A stretch of DNA of 64,000 bases from Mycolicibacter arupensis. GTDB lineage: Bacteria; Actinomycetota; Actinomycetes; Mycobacteriales; Mycobacteriaceae. The number at the start of each line of letters is the position of its first letter. The first letter of the stretch is position 1. The stretch lies in contig NZ_MVHH01000008.1 in assembly GCF_002086515.1 (NCBI RefSeq), forward strand, positions 1-64,000, read 5' to 3'. The position numbers and the translations under genes are program-made. This document shows, piece by piece, positions 47,097 through 56,894 of this stretch. A model generated the notes under the pieces. It searched no databases. It saw nothing but the letters and a program-made list of their open reading frames with translations, and was not told the origin of the DNA.

Positions 47097-48656
47097 GTGA
47101 GCCAGGTTCTGACCCCGGCACCGGTGGGCATCGAGGCGCCCCCGCACGGTCGACCGCGACGCTCGCCGGACGCGGCCGTAATCGCCGTCGCGGCAACGCT
47201 GATCAGCGTGATCGGGGCGAGTCGGCCCTCGCTGTGGTTCGACGAGGCAGCCACCATCTCGGCGGCGACGCACCGCTCGCTGCCGGAACTGTGGCGGTTG
47301 CTCACCCACATCGACGCGGTGCACGGCCTGTACTACCTGTTCATGCACGGCTGGTTCGCGGTGTTCCCCGCGACCGAATTCTGGTCACGGCTGCCGAGTT
47401 CACTGGCCGTCGGAGCCGGGGCCGCCGGCGTGGTCGTGCTGACGGGAAAGTTCAGCAGCCGGCACGTATCCCTGTGTGCCGGTGCGCTTTACGCAGTATT
47501 GCCGCGGATGACGTGGGCCGGCGTCGAGGCCCGGCCGTACGCCTTCGCTGCCATGGCCGCCGTCTGGCTCACCGTGCTGTGGGTGGCCGCGGCCCGGCGC
47601 GACAGCGTCCGGCTATGGACGGGCTACGGCGTGGCGATTGTCGCCTCGACCCTGCTGAACACGTTCACCGTGCTCGTGGTGGCAGTACATGCGGTGACGC
47701 TGCGCACCATGGGCGTCGGCTCCCGGGAACGGCGGAGGTGGGCCGCCGCGGCCGGTGGCGCGCTGGTGGCACTGGCCCCGTTCTTGTGGTTCAGCCAGGG
47801 ACAGATCCGTCAGGTCGCCTGGATTCGGCCGCCGGGAATGCAGACCGTCGTGGAGATCGCCGAGCAGCAGTATTTCGACAAGAGTGTGCCGTTTGCGATC
47901 CTGGCCTGGCTCACGCTGGCCGCGGCGGTGTTCGCGGTGCGCACCGGTGCGCGCCGCGCGCCCGATTCCGCCACACGACAGCTGGTGCTGCTGTGCGTGA
48001 CGTGGATGCTGGTGCCGACGTTGGCCGCGGTGGCCTATTCGGCGGTGGTGAAACCGGTCTACTACCCGCGATATCTGATCAGCACAGCGCCCGCCATGGC
48101 GATAGCGCTGGCCATCGCCGTCACCACGCTTGCAGTTTCGCGCCGCGCCGTTATTGCCACCGTCGCCGTGCTGACCCTGGCAGCAGCGCCCAATTACATT
48201 GTCAATCAACGTGATCGGTACACCAAGGAGAAGGGCTGGGACTACAGCGCAGTGGCCGACGTGATCGCCATGCACGCCCAGGCCGGGGACTGTCTGCTGA
48301 TCGACAACACCACACGGTGGTTACCCGGCCCGATCCGGGCGGTGACGGCCGGACGTCCCGAGGCGTTCGCGAAGCTGACCGATCCCGGACTGGGTCCGCA
48401 CCGCCAGGCGTTGGGGCGGCTGTGGGACGGGCACCTGTCGGTGTCGGCACTGGCTGACCAGTTCGATCGGTGCCCGGCGATCTGGACGATCACCGATCAT
48501 GACCGCAGCCTGCCCGCCCATCAGCGCGCGGCGATGCTGCCGCCGGGCAAGCGATTCGCCCGCACGCCCGACGGTCAGATGCTGCACGCGCTGGGCTTCC
48601 ATGTGACCGAGCGTTGGCAATTCACGTTCGCCCAGGTGATCAAGTCCACCCGGTGA
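47097..48656 (+). CDS. Membrane mannosyltransferase (Rv1635c/CapA-like)
   Basis: 519 residues, about ten membrane helices and a soluble C-terminal part (from about 400, NYIVNQRDRYTKEKGWDYSAVADVI). GT-C/PMT-like features: first loop with SLWFDEAATISAA (acidic catalytic pair in DE) and GVEARPYAFAAMAAVW. The Rv1635c protein adds the first mannose cap to lipoarabinomannan. GTG 47097 is chosen because it is the first in-frame start after a TAGCGT -10-like element (47051); GTG 47040 would be upstream of that promoter. Confidence 0.85.
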   Translation: MSQVLTPAPVGIEAPPHGRPRRSPDAAVIAVAATLISVIGASRPSLWFDEAATISAATHRSLPELWRLLTHIDAVHGLYYLFMHGWFAVFPATEFWSRLPSSLAVGAGAAGVVVLTGKFSSRHVSLCAGALYAVLPRMTWAGVEARPYAFAAMAAVWLTVLWVAAARRDSVRLWTGYGVAIVASTLLNTFTVLVVAVHAVTLRTMGVGSRERRRWAAAAGGALVALAPFLWFSQGQIRQVAWIRPPGMQTVVEIAEQQYFDKSVPFAILAWLTLAAAVFAVRTGARRAPDSATRQLVLLCVTWMLVPTLAAVAYSAVVKPVYYPRYLISTAPAMAIALAIAVTTLAVSRRAVIATVAVLTLAAAPNYIVNQRDRYTKEKGWDYSAVADVIAMHAQAGDCLLIDNTTRWLPGPIRAVTAGRPEAFAKLTDPGLGPHRQALGRLWDGHLSVSALADQFDRCPAIWTITDHDRSLPAHQRAAMLPPGKRFARTPDGQMLHALGFHVTERWQFTFAQVIKSTR

Positions 48657-48663
48657 GCGGCAC

Positions 48664-49023
48664 TTACGTGCAGCAGTTGGGGTCCAGCGCGACACAGAGG
48701 GCCTGCAGGGCATCCGGGCGGACTCGGTGAAACATGTTCATTCCCCGCCGCTCCGAGACCACCAACCCGGTCTTGCGCAGCTGGGACAGATGGTGACTGA
48801 CGGTGGATTCGCTCAGCCCCAGAACGCTGGCCAAGTCGCCGGAGTTCTGCTCACCAGCACCCGGACCGAACAGATACGACACGATCTTGACTCGCGCCGG
48901 ATCCGCTAACGCCTTGAGCCGCACAGCAATCTGCAGCGCGTCGGCGTCACTCATGGGCCCCGCGGCTACCGGCGCACAGCACACCGGCGCGGTCGTGTCG
49001 ATCACGGGCAACGCCTTGGGCAT
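48664..49023 (-). CDS. arsR: ArsR/SmtB-family metalloregulator (arsenic type)
   Basis: 119 residues with winged helix (DLASVLGLSESTVSHHLSQLRKTGLVVSERRG). Cys pairs at the N-terminus (APVCCAPV) and C-terminus (DPNCCT) are the As(III)-sensing type seen in Rv2642. ATG 49023 (MPKALPVIDTTAP) preferred; ATG 49041 also in frame. Divergent from the cadI/acr3-arsC genes and flanked by palindromic sites. Confidence 0.9.
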   Translation of the reverse strand: MPKALPVIDTTAPVCCAPVAAGPMSDADALQIAVRLKALADPARVKIVSYLFGPGAGEQNSGDLASVLGLSESTVSHHLSQLRKTGLVVSERRGMNMFHRVRPDALQALCVALDPNCCT

Positions 49024-49044
49024 GCGCCCATTCTGACACATTTA

Positions 49045-49103
49045 TTGACATATATCGAAGAGGTGGGCATGCTGACGTCAGCTGGATAGTTCGACATATG
49101 TCG
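49045..49103. promoter_or_regulatory. Divergent ars control region with palindromes
   Basis: Three sites: TTGACATATATCGAA (49045-49059, imperfect palindrome), GCTGACGTCAGC (49071-49082, perfect) and CGACATATGTCG (49092-49103, perfect). The outer two share GACATAT and are likely ArsR sites; the middle one is of unknown use. GATAGT (49085-49090), 7 nt before ATG 49098, is a possible -10 for the rightward operon. Confidence 0.65.
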
Positions 49104-49520
49104 CACACTTCGGAGGTGGTTGCCCTGTCTCGCCTACAACTCGCACTCAACGTCGACGACCTCGACGCCGCAATCGCGTTCTACAGCGCACTGTTTGGCG
49201 CCGAGCCCGCCAAGGTCAAGCCCGGTTACGCCAACTTCGCGATCAACGACCCGCCACTGAAGTTGGTCCTGATCGAAAGCCCCGGCCATGGCGGCACGCT
49301 GAACCACCTCGGCGTGGAAGTGGCTTCCAGCGACGTCGTCCACGCCGAGATCGCTCGGCTACAGGCTGCCGAACTGTTCACCGAAGAGGAGATGGGCACT
49401 ACCTGCTGCTTCGCCCTTCAGGACAAGGTCTGGGTCAGCGGCCCCGATCGAGAACGGTGGGAGATCTACACCAAGATCGCCGATACCGACTCCGCCGCTG
49501 CGCCGGCCGCCTGCTGCTGA
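49098..49520 (+). CDS. CadI/ArsI-like VOC-family protein
   Basis: 140-residue vicinal-oxygen-chelate protein like Rv2641 (CadI) and ArsI, the C-As lyase that demethylates organoarsenicals. PGYANFAI, LDHLGVEV-type block (NHLGVEV), a TTCCFALQDKVWVSGPD Cys pair and Glu in RWEIYTK are as in ArsI; the first metal His of ArsI aligns with Gln (LQLALNV), as in CadI. The C-terminal APAACC adds two Cys. ATG 49098 lies 7 nt after a -10-like GATAGT; GTG 49116 is an alternative. Confidence 0.85.
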   Translation: MSHTSEVVALSRLQLALNVDDLDAAIAFYSALFGAEPAKVKPGYANFAINDPPLKLVLIESPGHGGTLNHLGVEVASSDVVHAEIARLQAAELFTEEEMGTTCCFALQDKVWVSGPDRERWEIYTKIADTDSAAAPAACC

Positions 49521-51010
49521 TGGCCGACACCGCAACGCCGGCACGCCTCTCTACCCTGGACCGGCTGTTGCCGCTCTGGATCGGACTGGCCATGGCCACC
49601 GGACTGGTTCTGGGCCGAATGATTCCCGGACTGGGTGACGGCTTGACGGCGGTGCAGATCGACGGGATCTCCCTGCCGATCGCCGCCGGGTTGCTGATCA
49701 TGATGTATCCGGTGCTGGCCAAGGTCCGCTACGACCGCCTCGATGCCGTCACCTCCGATCGTCGACTGCTGCTCAGCTCGCTGCTGCTCAACTGGGTGAT
49801 TGGGCCGGCCGTGATGTTTGCGCTGGCCTGGCTGCTGCTGGCCGACCTGCCCGAATACCGCACCGGGCTCATCGTGGTGGGGTTGGCGCGCTGCATCGCC
49901 ATGGTCATCATCTGGAACGACCTGGCCTGCGGTGATCGCGAAGCCGCCGCCGTCCTGGTGGCGCTCAACTCGATCTTCCAAGTCGCGATGTTCGCCGTAC
50001 TGGGCTGGTTCTACCTATCGGTGTTGCCGGGCTGGCTCGGTCTGCCGCAGACCAGCATCGAGGTCTCCCCATGGCAGATCGCCAAGTCCGTGGCGATCTT
50101 TTTGGGCATACCCCTGATCGCCGGCTACCTGTCCCGCCGAGTCGCCGAACGCACCAAGGGCCGTGACTGGTACGAGAGCCGCTTCCTGCCCCGGATCGGT
50201 CCGTGGGCGCTGTACGGGCTGCTTTTCACGATCGTGATCCTCTTTGCGCTCCAAGGTGATCAGATCACCCGGCAGCCACTGGACGTGCTTCGTATCGCGA
50301 TCCCGCTCCTGGCCTATTTCGCCATCATGTGGGGCGGCGGCTATCTCGTGGGAGCTGTGCTGGGGCTGGGCTATGCGCGCACCACCACGCTGGCCTTCAC
50401 CGCCGCCGGCAACAATTTCGAACTCGCCATCGCGGTGGCGATCGCCACCTGGGGAGCCGCCAGTGGGCAGGCCCTGGCGGGGGTCGTCGGGCCGCTGATC
50501 GAAGTGCCGGTCCTGGTCGGGCTGGTCTACGCGGCGCTGGCCCTGCGACCCCGATTCACCGCACCCACCAGGCCGAGCGTGCTGTTCGTCTGCGTACACA
50601 ACGCCGGCCGCTCGCAAATGGCCGCCGCACTGCTCAACCACCTCGCCGGGGACCGCATCGAAGTCCGTTCCGCCGGTACCGAGCCCGCCGACCAGATCAA
50701 CCCGGGCGCCGTAGCCGCCATGGCCGAGATCGGCATCGACCTGGCCACACGTTCACCCCAGATCCTTACCGCGGCGACCGTCGAGTCCAGTGACCTCGTC
50801 ATCACCATGGGCTGCGGTGACACCTGCCCGTACTTTCCCGGCGTCAGCTACCGCGACTGGCAAGTCGCTGATCCCGCCGGTCAGCCCCTTGCCGCTGTCA
50901 GGGCCATCCGCGACGACATCGCCGACCGCGTCCACGCGTTGGTCGCCGAACTGGTTCCCCCGTGCACACCGCCTCAGCCGGTGGACCCGGCACCGCGGCT
51001 GGCCCGATAG
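49520..51010 (+). CDS. Acr3 arsenite exporter fused to ArsC arsenate reductase
   Basis: 496 residues. N-terminal 350 form the ten-helix Acr3 permease (GLARCIAMVIIWNDLA with the essential Cys; GNNFELAIAVAIATWG). The C-terminal 140 are a low-molecular-weight phosphatase-type arsenate reductase with P-loop VLFVCVHNAGRSQMAAALL and a second Cys pair in MGCGDTCPYFPG. The fusion couples arsenate reduction to arsenite export, as in Rv2643. Start overlaps the cadI stop (TGATG). Its 3' end overlaps the convergent MFS gene by 37 bp. Confidence 0.95.
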   Translation: MADTATPARLSTLDRLLPLWIGLAMATGLVLGRMIPGLGDGLTAVQIDGISLPIAAGLLIMMYPVLAKVRYDRLDAVTSDRRLLLSSLLLNWVIGPAVMFALAWLLLADLPEYRTGLIVVGLARCIAMVIIWNDLACGDREAAAVLVALNSIFQVAMFAVLGWFYLSVLPGWLGLPQTSIEVSPWQIAKSVAIFLGIPLIAGYLSRRVAERTKGRDWYESRFLPRIGPWALYGLLFTIVILFALQGDQITRQPLDVLRIAIPLLAYFAIMWGGGYLVGAVLGLGYARTTTLAFTAAGNNFELAIAVAIATWGAASGQALAGVVGPLIEVPVLVGLVYAALALRPRFTAPTRPSVLFVCVHNAGRSQMAAALLNHLAGDRIEVRSAGTEPADQINPGAVAAMAEIGIDLATRSPQILTAATVESSDLVITMGCGDTCPYFPGVSYRDWQVADPAGQPLAAVRAIRDDIADRVHALVAELVPPCTPPQPVDPAPRLAR

Positions 51011-52371
51011 GCCGTCACACATCCCAGTGCCGCGAGCACGGCGAAGATCGCGAACAGCCAGCGGGCGGCGGGCTGGGCGGCGCTCATCGCGGTGTTGACC
51101 ACCAGACCGGCAAAGCCGGCGCCGAACGCACCACCGATCAGCTGGACGGTGTTGATGGCCGCTGCCGCGGTACCCCCCTCAGCCGGATCGTCGACGCAGC
51201 TCATCGCCCACGCCGACAGGTGCGGCCAGCCCGCGCCCACGCCGATGCCCACCACCAGCAGCGCCACCGCCCAGATCGCGGCGACCGCCGTCGGGTTGTA
51301 GTGGCTCATCCGGGTGAACGCGACCACCGTCAGCCCTGCCGACATGACCAGTGGTGCGCTGATCACCAACCCGATGACCACCCGCACCTTGCTCACCGAC
51401 GCGCTCGCGATCTCGCTGAACGTCCAGCCGGTGGACAACGCAGCGCCCAGAAACCCGGCCATCACCGGGGCCAGGTGCGCCAGCCGCTGTCCCAGCAGCG
51501 GGATATACAGGTTGGCCTTGGTGGTGGCCATCAGCAGGCCCAGGGTTAAGTAGATCCACTTCTCACGGCCCGGCTGGAAGGCGCTGGGCGGCAACACCGC
51601 AGATGGCGAACGCCGATCCACCACCAGAAACACCATCAGCAGCATCCCGCCGACGAGCAAGAGGCCACCGGCTCCGAGCAGGCTACGAGGCAACTGCGCG
51701 ACGCTGACGGCCAGCGCGGCGCCGCCCAACAACAGCAGCGACCGCAGCGGGAACGTCGTCGGCTCACCCCGATGTCCACTGCTGCCGGCCGTCAGCACCA
51801 CGCTGACGGCCACGGCCATCACGACAGTCAGCAAGGCCATCACGATGAAGGCCCACCGCCAGATGCCGAACTGGGCGAACAGGCCGCCGGCCGCCGGCCC
51901 GACCAGGGTGCCGATCCCCCACATGGCCGAAACCAGGCCCGAGGCCCGAGTCCACAGCCAGCTGGGCAGTACCGCGTTGATCAGCGCGTAACCCAGTCCG
52001 GCCAGCAGGCCACCGCCCATGCCCTGCAGGGTGCGACCGACCAGCAGGACTTCCATCTGGGGTGCCAGCGCGCAGACCACCGCGCCCGCCCCGAAGGCCA
52101 GCAGGCCCAGCAGATAGGCCGAGCGGGAGCCCAGGCGGGTCAGGACCGCGTTGGCCGCCGCCGCGGCGAGCACCGATCCGACCAGATAGAGGGTGGTTAC
52201 CCAGGCGTAGAACCGTTCGCCGCCGATGTCGTTGATAGTGCTGGGCAGCAGGCTGATGGTCAGCAGCTCATTGGTGGCATACAGCGCTACACCACCGGCC
52301 AGCACCGCGGAGGTGCCCAGATAGCGCTTGCCGAGCAGCTCGCGCCAGCTGCCCGTGGCAGGGCGGGTCAC
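50974..52371 (-). CDS. MFS drug efflux transporter (Rv1634-like)
   Basis: 465 residues, 14 predicted membrane helices (DHA2-like). Motif A-type loop [13 protein letters not shown], motif C-like region [18 protein letters not shown]. Likely drug export. Start ATG overlaps the uvrB stop (ATGA), so it is translationally coupled to uvrB, matching the Rv1633-Rv1634 pair. Confidence 0.92.
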   Translation of the reverse strand: MTRPATGSWRELLGKRYLGTSAVLAGGVALYATNELLTISLLPSTINDIGGERFYAWVTTLYLVGSVLAAAAANAVLTRLGSRSAYLLGLLAFGAGAVVCALAPQMEVLLVGRTLQGMGGGLLAGLGYALINAVLPSWLWTRASGLVSAMWGIGTLVGPAAGGLFAQFGIWRWAFIVMALLTVVMAVAVSVVLTAGSSGHRGEPTTFPLRSLLLLGGAALAVSVAQLPRSLLGAGGLLLVGGMLLMVFLVVDRRSPSAVLPPSAFQPGREKWIYLTLGLLMATTKANLYIPLLGQRLAHLAPVMAGFLGAALSTGWTFSEIASASVSKVRVVIGLVISAPLVMSAGLTVVAFTRMSHYNPTAVAAIWAVALLVVGIGVGAGWPHLSAWAMSCVDDPAEGGTAAAAINTVQLIGGAFGAGFAGLVVNTAMSAAQPAARWLFAIFAVLAALGCVTAYRASRGAGSTG

Positions 52372-54539
52372 TTGATCCCGGCCGCGTCCATGCCCCGCAA
52401 TTCTTTTTTGAGGTCGGCGATCTCGTCGCGAATCCGGGCGGCCAGTTCGAACTGCAGGTCCCGCGCCGCGTTCATCATCTGTTCGGTCAGGTCCTTGACC
52501 AAGTCGGCCAGCTCGGCGCGCGGCATGTTGCTGGTGTCACGGCCCTCGATGATCCCGGCGCTGACCGATCGGCCCGGCTCACCCTGGGCGCGCCGCCCGC
52601 GTGAGGCATTGCGGCCCGATCCGGCGACCTCGACCGATTCGGTGTCCTCCACCTCCCGGTAAACCTGGTCGAGAATGTCTGCGATCTTCTTACGGAGCGG
52701 CTGCGGGTCGATGCCGTGCTCCTCGTTGTAGGCGACCTGCTTGGCCCGCCGCCGTTCGGTCTCGTCGATGGCCTCACGCATCGAGTCGGTGATCTTGTCG
52801 GCGTACATGTGCACCTCGCCCGACACGTTGCGGGCGGCGCGGCCGATGGTCTGGATCAGGCTGCGGGTGGAGCGCAGGAAGCCTTCCTTGTCGGCGTCCA
52901 GGATCGACACCAGCGACACCTCCGGCAGATCGAGGCCCTCACGCAGCAGGTTGATGCCGATCAGGACGTCGTACTCCCCCAACCGCAGCTGCCGCAGCAG
53001 CTCGACCCGGCGCAGGGTGTCGACCTCGGAGTGCAGGTAGCGCACCCGGATGCCCATCTCCAGCAGGTAGTCGGTGAGGTCTTCGGCCATCTTCTTGGTG
53101 AGCGTGGTGACCAGCACCCTCTCGTCGGCCTCGGTGCGCTGCCGGATCTCGGCGATCAGATCGTCGATCTGGCCCTTGGTGGGCTTGACCACCACCTTGG
53201 GATCCACCAGGCCGGTCGGGCGGATCACCTGCTCGACGAACTCGCCACCGGCCTGGCTGAGCTCATAGGGGCCCGGGGTGGCCGACATGTAGACCGTCTG
53301 ACCGATCCGATCGGCGAACTCCTCCCAGGTCAACGGCCGGTTGTCGCACGCCGAAGGCAACCGGAAGCCGAACTCGACCAGGTTGCGTTTGCGCGACATG
53401 TCGCCCTCGTACATGGCACCGATCTGCGGCACGGTGACGTGCGACTCGTCGATGATGAGCAAGAAGTCTTCGGGGAAGTAGTCGATCAGCGTCGCCGGCG
53501 CCGTGCCTGCGCCGCGGCCGTCGATGTGGCGCGAATAGTTCTCGATGCCCGAGCAGAAGCCGACCTGCCGCATCATCTCGATGTCGTAGTTGGTGCGCAT
53601 CCGCAGTCGCTGGGCCTCGAGCAGCTTGCCGTGGCGCTCCAACTCGTCGAGCCGGGCGGCCAGCTCCTCCTCGATGGTGGAGATGGCCTGCGTCATCCGG
53701 TCTGGACCTGCGACGTAATGGGTGGCCGGGAAGATGCGCAGTGAATCGACCTTGCGGACCACGTCCCCGGTGAGCGGATGCAGGTAGTACAGCGCCTCGA
53801 CCTCGTCGCCGAAGTACTCGATGCGCACCGCCAGCTCCTCATAGGAGGGGATGATCTCGACGGTGTCGCCACGCACCCGGAACGAGCCGCGGGTGAACGC
53901 CATGTCGTTGCGGGTGTACTGCACGTCGACCAGCAGGCGCAGCAGGGCGTCGCGCGGCACCTCCGCGCCGACCTGAAGTTCGACGGAGCGGTCCAGGTAG
54001 GACTGCGGGGTGCCCAGACCGTAGATGCACGACACCGACGCCACCACCACGACGTCGCGCCGTGACAGCAGGCTGGAGGTCGCCGAATGGCGCAGCCGCT
54101 CCACGTCGTCGTTGATGGAGCTGTCCTTCTCGATATAGGTATCGGTCTGCGCGATATACGCTTCCGGCTGGTAGTAGTCGTAGTACGAGACGAAGTACTC
54201 GACGGCGTTGTGCGGCAGCATTTCCCGCAGCTCGTTGGCCAGCTGCGCGGCCAGCGTCTTGTTGGGAGCCATCAGCAGCGTGGGGCGCTGCAACCGTTCG
54301 ATCAGCCAGGCCGCGGTGGCCGATTTGCCCGTTCCGGTGGCACCCAGCAGCACCACGTCCTTCTCCCCGGAGGTGATGCGGCGTTCCAGGTCGGCGATGG
54401 CGGCCGGCTGGTCACCGGCCGGCTGAAATTCGCTGACCACCTCGAACCGGCCGCCGGCGCGCACGACGCCTTCGACGGCGTCAGCGGCAGGCCGGTACTC
54501 CGAATGCGCGACGATGGGGTGTTCCGTTGCGAAGGCCAC
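52368..54539 (-). CDS. uvrB: Excinuclease ABC subunit B
   Basis: 723-residue helicase-like subunit of nucleotide excision repair. Walker [16 protein letters not shown], beta-hairpin [25 protein letters not shown]-type IDESH, motif [11 protein letters not shown], and a C-terminal UVR motif ([20 protein letters not shown]). GTG 54539 ([17 protein letters not shown]) is the family start; it is also the predicted +1 of a damage promoter. Confidence 0.98.
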   Translation of the reverse strand: MAFATEHPIVAHSEYRPAADAVEGVVRAGGRFEVVSEFQPAGDQPAAIADLERRITSGEKDVVLLGATGTGKSATAAWLIERLQRPTLLMAPNKTLAAQLANELREMLPHNAVEYFVSYYDYYQPEAYIAQTDTYIEKDSSINDDVERLRHSATSSLLSRRDVVVVASVSCIYGLGTPQSYLDRSVELQVGAEVPRDALLRLLVDVQYTRNDMAFTRGSFRVRGDTVEIIPSYEELAVRIEYFGDEVEALYYLHPLTGDVVRKVDSLRIFPATHYVAGPDRMTQAISTIEEELAARLDELERHGKLLEAQRLRMRTNYDIEMMRQVGFCSGIENYSRHIDGRGAGTAPATLIDYFPEDFLLIIDESHVTVPQIGAMYEGDMSRKRNLVEFGFRLPSACDNRPLTWEEFADRIGQTVYMSATPGPYELSQAGGEFVEQVIRPTGLVDPKVVVKPTKGQIDDLIAEIRQRTEADERVLVTTLTKKMAEDLTDYLLEMGIRVRYLHSEVDTLRRVELLRQLRLGEYDVLIGINLLREGLDLPEVSLVSILDADKEGFLRSTRSLIQTIGRAARNVSGEVHMYADKITDSMREAIDETERRRAKQVAYNEEHGIDPQPLRKKIADILDQVYREVEDTESVEVAGSGRNASRGRRAQGEPGRSVSAGIIEGRDTSNMPRAELADLVKDLTEQMMNAARDLQFELAARIRDEIADLKKELRGMDAAGIK

Positions 54540-54546
54540 GGAAACC

Positions 54547-54569
54547 AGAGTAGGCGTGGCCGCCGACAG
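54547..54569 (-). promoter_or_regulatory. PafBC-type damage promoter of uvrB
   Basis: Minus strand CTGTCGGCG, exactly 8 nt, TACTCT, then 7 nt to the GTG. The TGTCR core, spacing and -10 fit the RecA-NDp consensus (7 of 9 left-half matches). Confidence 0.65.
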
Positions 54570-54595
54570 CACGGCCAGGGCAGAAGGGCATCGCG

Positions 54596-55135
54596 GTGCA
54601 CGCACCCAAAGAAGAGACCTTTGATCTGGTCGGCTACACCAACACCGACCCCAAGGGGGTGGTGCGCGCCGTCGACATCTACACGGTGCAGCCCTGGGGC
54701 CTTTACCTGGCTCGACCCACCCCGGGCCGGGCACAGTTCCACTACCTGCAGTCCTGGCTGCTGCCGTCGCTGGGACTTCGCGCGACCGTGTTCCACTTCA
54801 ACCCGGGCCACGAACGCGACCAGGATTTCTATCTCGACGTCGGCGAGTACACCGCGGGGCCGCAGCTCTGGCGTTCCCGCGACCACTACCTGGACCTGGT
54901 GGTTCGCACCGGATCCGGCGTCGAGCTCGCCGACACCGACGAGCTGATGGCGGCCGTCTCCGAAGGTCTGCTGAGTCTCGGGGACGCCGAGCAGGCGGTG
55001 CTGCGCGCTGTAGCCGCCGTCGACGGCCTGGCCCGGCACGGCTATGACCTGCAGCGCTGGCTCAGCGATCAGGGCATGCAGGTGAGTTGGCCGGTCGGTG
55101 ACGGATTCACCGGCTCGCCGGCGGAGTCACGCTAG
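54596..55135 (+). CDS. DUF402 family protein (Rv1632c-like)
   Basis: 179 residues, GTG start with AGAAGGG 7 nt upstream. DUF402 hallmarks: [38 protein letters not shown] and the metal-binding-like Asp cluster. Relatives hydrolyse nucleoside diphosphates (FomD type) or have RNase activity; the role here is unknown. Divergent from uvrB. Confidence 0.8.
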   Translation: MHAPKEETFDLVGYTNTDPKGVVRAVDIYTVQPWGLYLARPTPGRAQFHYLQSWLLPSLGLRATVFHFNPGHERDQDFYLDVGEYTAGPQLWRSRDHYLDLVVRTGSGVELADTDELMAAVSEGLLSLGDAEQAVLRAVAAVDGLARHGYDLQRWLSDQGMQVSWPVGDGFTGSPAESR

Positions 55136-55169
55136 GCGCAATGGCCGGAGGCAGTTCCCGTGACCGCGC

Positions 55170-55175
55170 TAAACT
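55170..55175 (+). promoter_or_regulatory. -10 element of exported-protein gene
   Basis: TAAACT, then 8 nt, then ATG 55184; near-leaderless. Supports ATG 55184 over the in-frame GTG at 55160. Confidence 0.4.
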
Positions 55176-55183
55176 GCGCTGAT

Positions 55184-55624
55184 ATGAACGCCACACTGCG
55201 ATTCGGTGTCGTCGCCGCAACCATCGCGGCCCTGATCGGCAGCGGTCAGCTGATCCCGGCTCCGGCGGCAGCCGACGACAACGACACCACCACCGAGCTG
55301 CACAACGTGACCTACATCGCGAAGGTCGACGCCTGGTCGAGCGGCAACGTCGTCACGTTCATGCGCAACGACTACGAGACGGCCAGCGCGGACCTCGACG
55401 CTTTCGGAACGCCGTTCGAGGCCAACACCGTGATGGCCGACCCCAGCAAGGCCGGCATGGTGATCCGGCTGCGCTTCCCGACCACCGCGACGGTGCACTG
55501 CGAGATCAAGGTCGACGAAGTCACCACGGTCAAGAGTGAGCGCTTCGTCAACACCTGGGGGAACACCAATGATCCCCACACCGGCGCGATGCTGTGCGGC
55601 GCGCTGATCAGCAGCATGGCCTGA
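55184..55624 (+). CDS. Conserved exported protein (unknown function)
   Basis: 146 residues. Signal peptide MNATLRFGVVAATIAALIGS...PAPAAA with cleavage before DDNDT. The mature part, TELHNVTYIAKVDAW...HCEIKVDEVTTVK...GAMLCGALIS, has two Cys that could pair; the beta-rich pattern faintly resembles MmpS-type domains. Convergent with coaE (13-bp gap). Confidence 0.75.
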   Translation: MNATLRFGVVAATIAALIGSGQLIPAPAAADDNDTTTELHNVTYIAKVDAWSSGNVVTFMRNDYETASADLDAFGTPFEANTVMADPSKAGMVIRLRFPTTATVHCEIKVDEVTTVKSERFVNTWGNTNDPHTGAMLCGALISSMA

Positions 55625-55637
55625 CCGGCCAGGTCCG

Positions 55638-56864
55638 CTAGGGACGCCACCCGGTGGCGTCGGCCCAGGCCCAGGCCTGCCGGTAGGCGGTGTCGAACCA
55701 GGGCTCCTTGACCGAGGCATAGGCCTCGATGCCGCCGTCGATTCCCGCGCGTTCGGCGTCACGCTTGATGGCCAGATACTCCGCCTGCGCGGCAGCGTCG
55801 GCGGAAAGCCAGGCCGGAAACAGCAGGGCGAACTGCTGATTGGGCCAACCCTGGACGCGGATGTGCACGTTGGTGGCCCGGCCCGGGTCGGCAGAGGCGT
55901 GAATACGCTTGCGCCACAACGCCGGATCTGCCGCGTGGTCGAACTCCGCGACCGTGCTGCGCGCATCGGGTTTGCCGTTGTCCGCGGTGATCGTCTCCAC
56001 CGCCGGGTAGCCCGCCCGTAGCAGGGACTCGGTGAGTTCGTCGGCCACCGCCAGCGACGCGACCGTGACCTGGACGTCGATGACGTCTCGGGCTTCGAAG
56101 GCCTCCGGCCAGCGCACCGCGGTGGAGCCGATGTGATCCACCCGGACGGCCCGGTGCCCGCAGGCGGTGCGCAGCCGGGCCAGGATGCGTTGCGCCTGAT
56201 CCGGCCAGGTCGGATCGGCCTTCATCAGCTGAGTGGGCGACGGCACCGTCTGGCGGGTGATCAGGTTGTGCGCGAACGGCTTGATGCGCTGGTGCCACAG
56301 CTCCAGGGCCTGCTCCGCCAATTGGTCCGGGTCGCCGGAGTTGTCCAGCCAGACGTCGGCGACGTCGCGGCGCTGTGGCTCGGTGGCCTGCGCGGCGATC
56401 CGAGCCCGCGCGTCCTCTTCGGACATGCCACGGTAGTGGGTCAGCCGCGTCACCCTGGTTTCGATGTCCGCGTGCACCACGACCACCAGCGGAAACAGCG
56501 GAGCCATCTGCGATTCGACGAGCAGCGGGATGTCCTCGACGATCACCGCTTCGTCACCGGCCTCGGCGATCAGCTCGGAGCGGCGGTGTGCCACCAGCGG
56601 ATGCACAATGCCGTTGAGAATGGCCCGCTTGTCGTCGTCGCTGAAAGCGATCGCGGCCAGCGCCGGACGGTCTAAAGCCCCGTCCGAAAGCAGGATGCCC
56701 GGCCCGAAGGCCTCGACCAACTTGGCGAGGCCTTCGGTACCGGGCTCCACGACTTCACGGGCGATGACGTCACCGTCGACGATGACGCCACCGTGGCGGC
56801 TGAAGGTCGCCGACACCGTCGACTTACCGGCGCCAATACCGCCGGTCAGACCGATACGCAGCAT
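55638..56864 (-). CDS. coaE: Dephospho-CoA kinase fused to GrpB/UPF0157 domain
   Basis: 408 residues. N-terminal 1-200 is CoaE, the last step of CoA synthesis: P-loop GLTGGIGAGKSTVSATF, DGDVIAREVVEPG, HPLVAHRR, DIPLLVE. C-terminal 215-408 is a nucleotidyltransferase-like GrpB domain (RVDHIGSTAV, DVIDVQVTVASL, NVHIRVQGWPNQQ). The same fusion occurs in M. tuberculosis CoaE. It lies 30 bp after rpsA. Confidence 0.95.
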   Translation of the reverse strand: MLRIGLTGGIGAGKSTVSATFSRHGGVIVDGDVIAREVVEPGTEGLAKLVEAFGPGILLSDGALDRPALAAIAFSDDDKRAILNGIVHPLVAHRRSELIAEAGDEAVIVEDIPLLVESQMAPLFPLVVVVHADIETRVTRLTHYRGMSEEDARARIAAQATEPQRRDVADVWLDNSGDPDQLAEQALELWHQRIKPFAHNLITRQTVPSPTQLMKADPTWPDQAQRILARLRTACGHRAVRVDHIGSTAVRWPEAFEARDVIDVQVTVASLAVADELTESLLRAGYPAVETITADNGKPDARSTVAEFDHAADPALWRKRIHASADPGRATNVHIRVQGWPNQQFALLFPAWLSADAAAQAEYLAIKRDAERAGIDGGIEAYASVKEPWFDTAYRQAWAWADATGWRP

Positions 56865-56894
56865 CTGCGCCCCTTCAACCCCGCTGGGCGCTGG

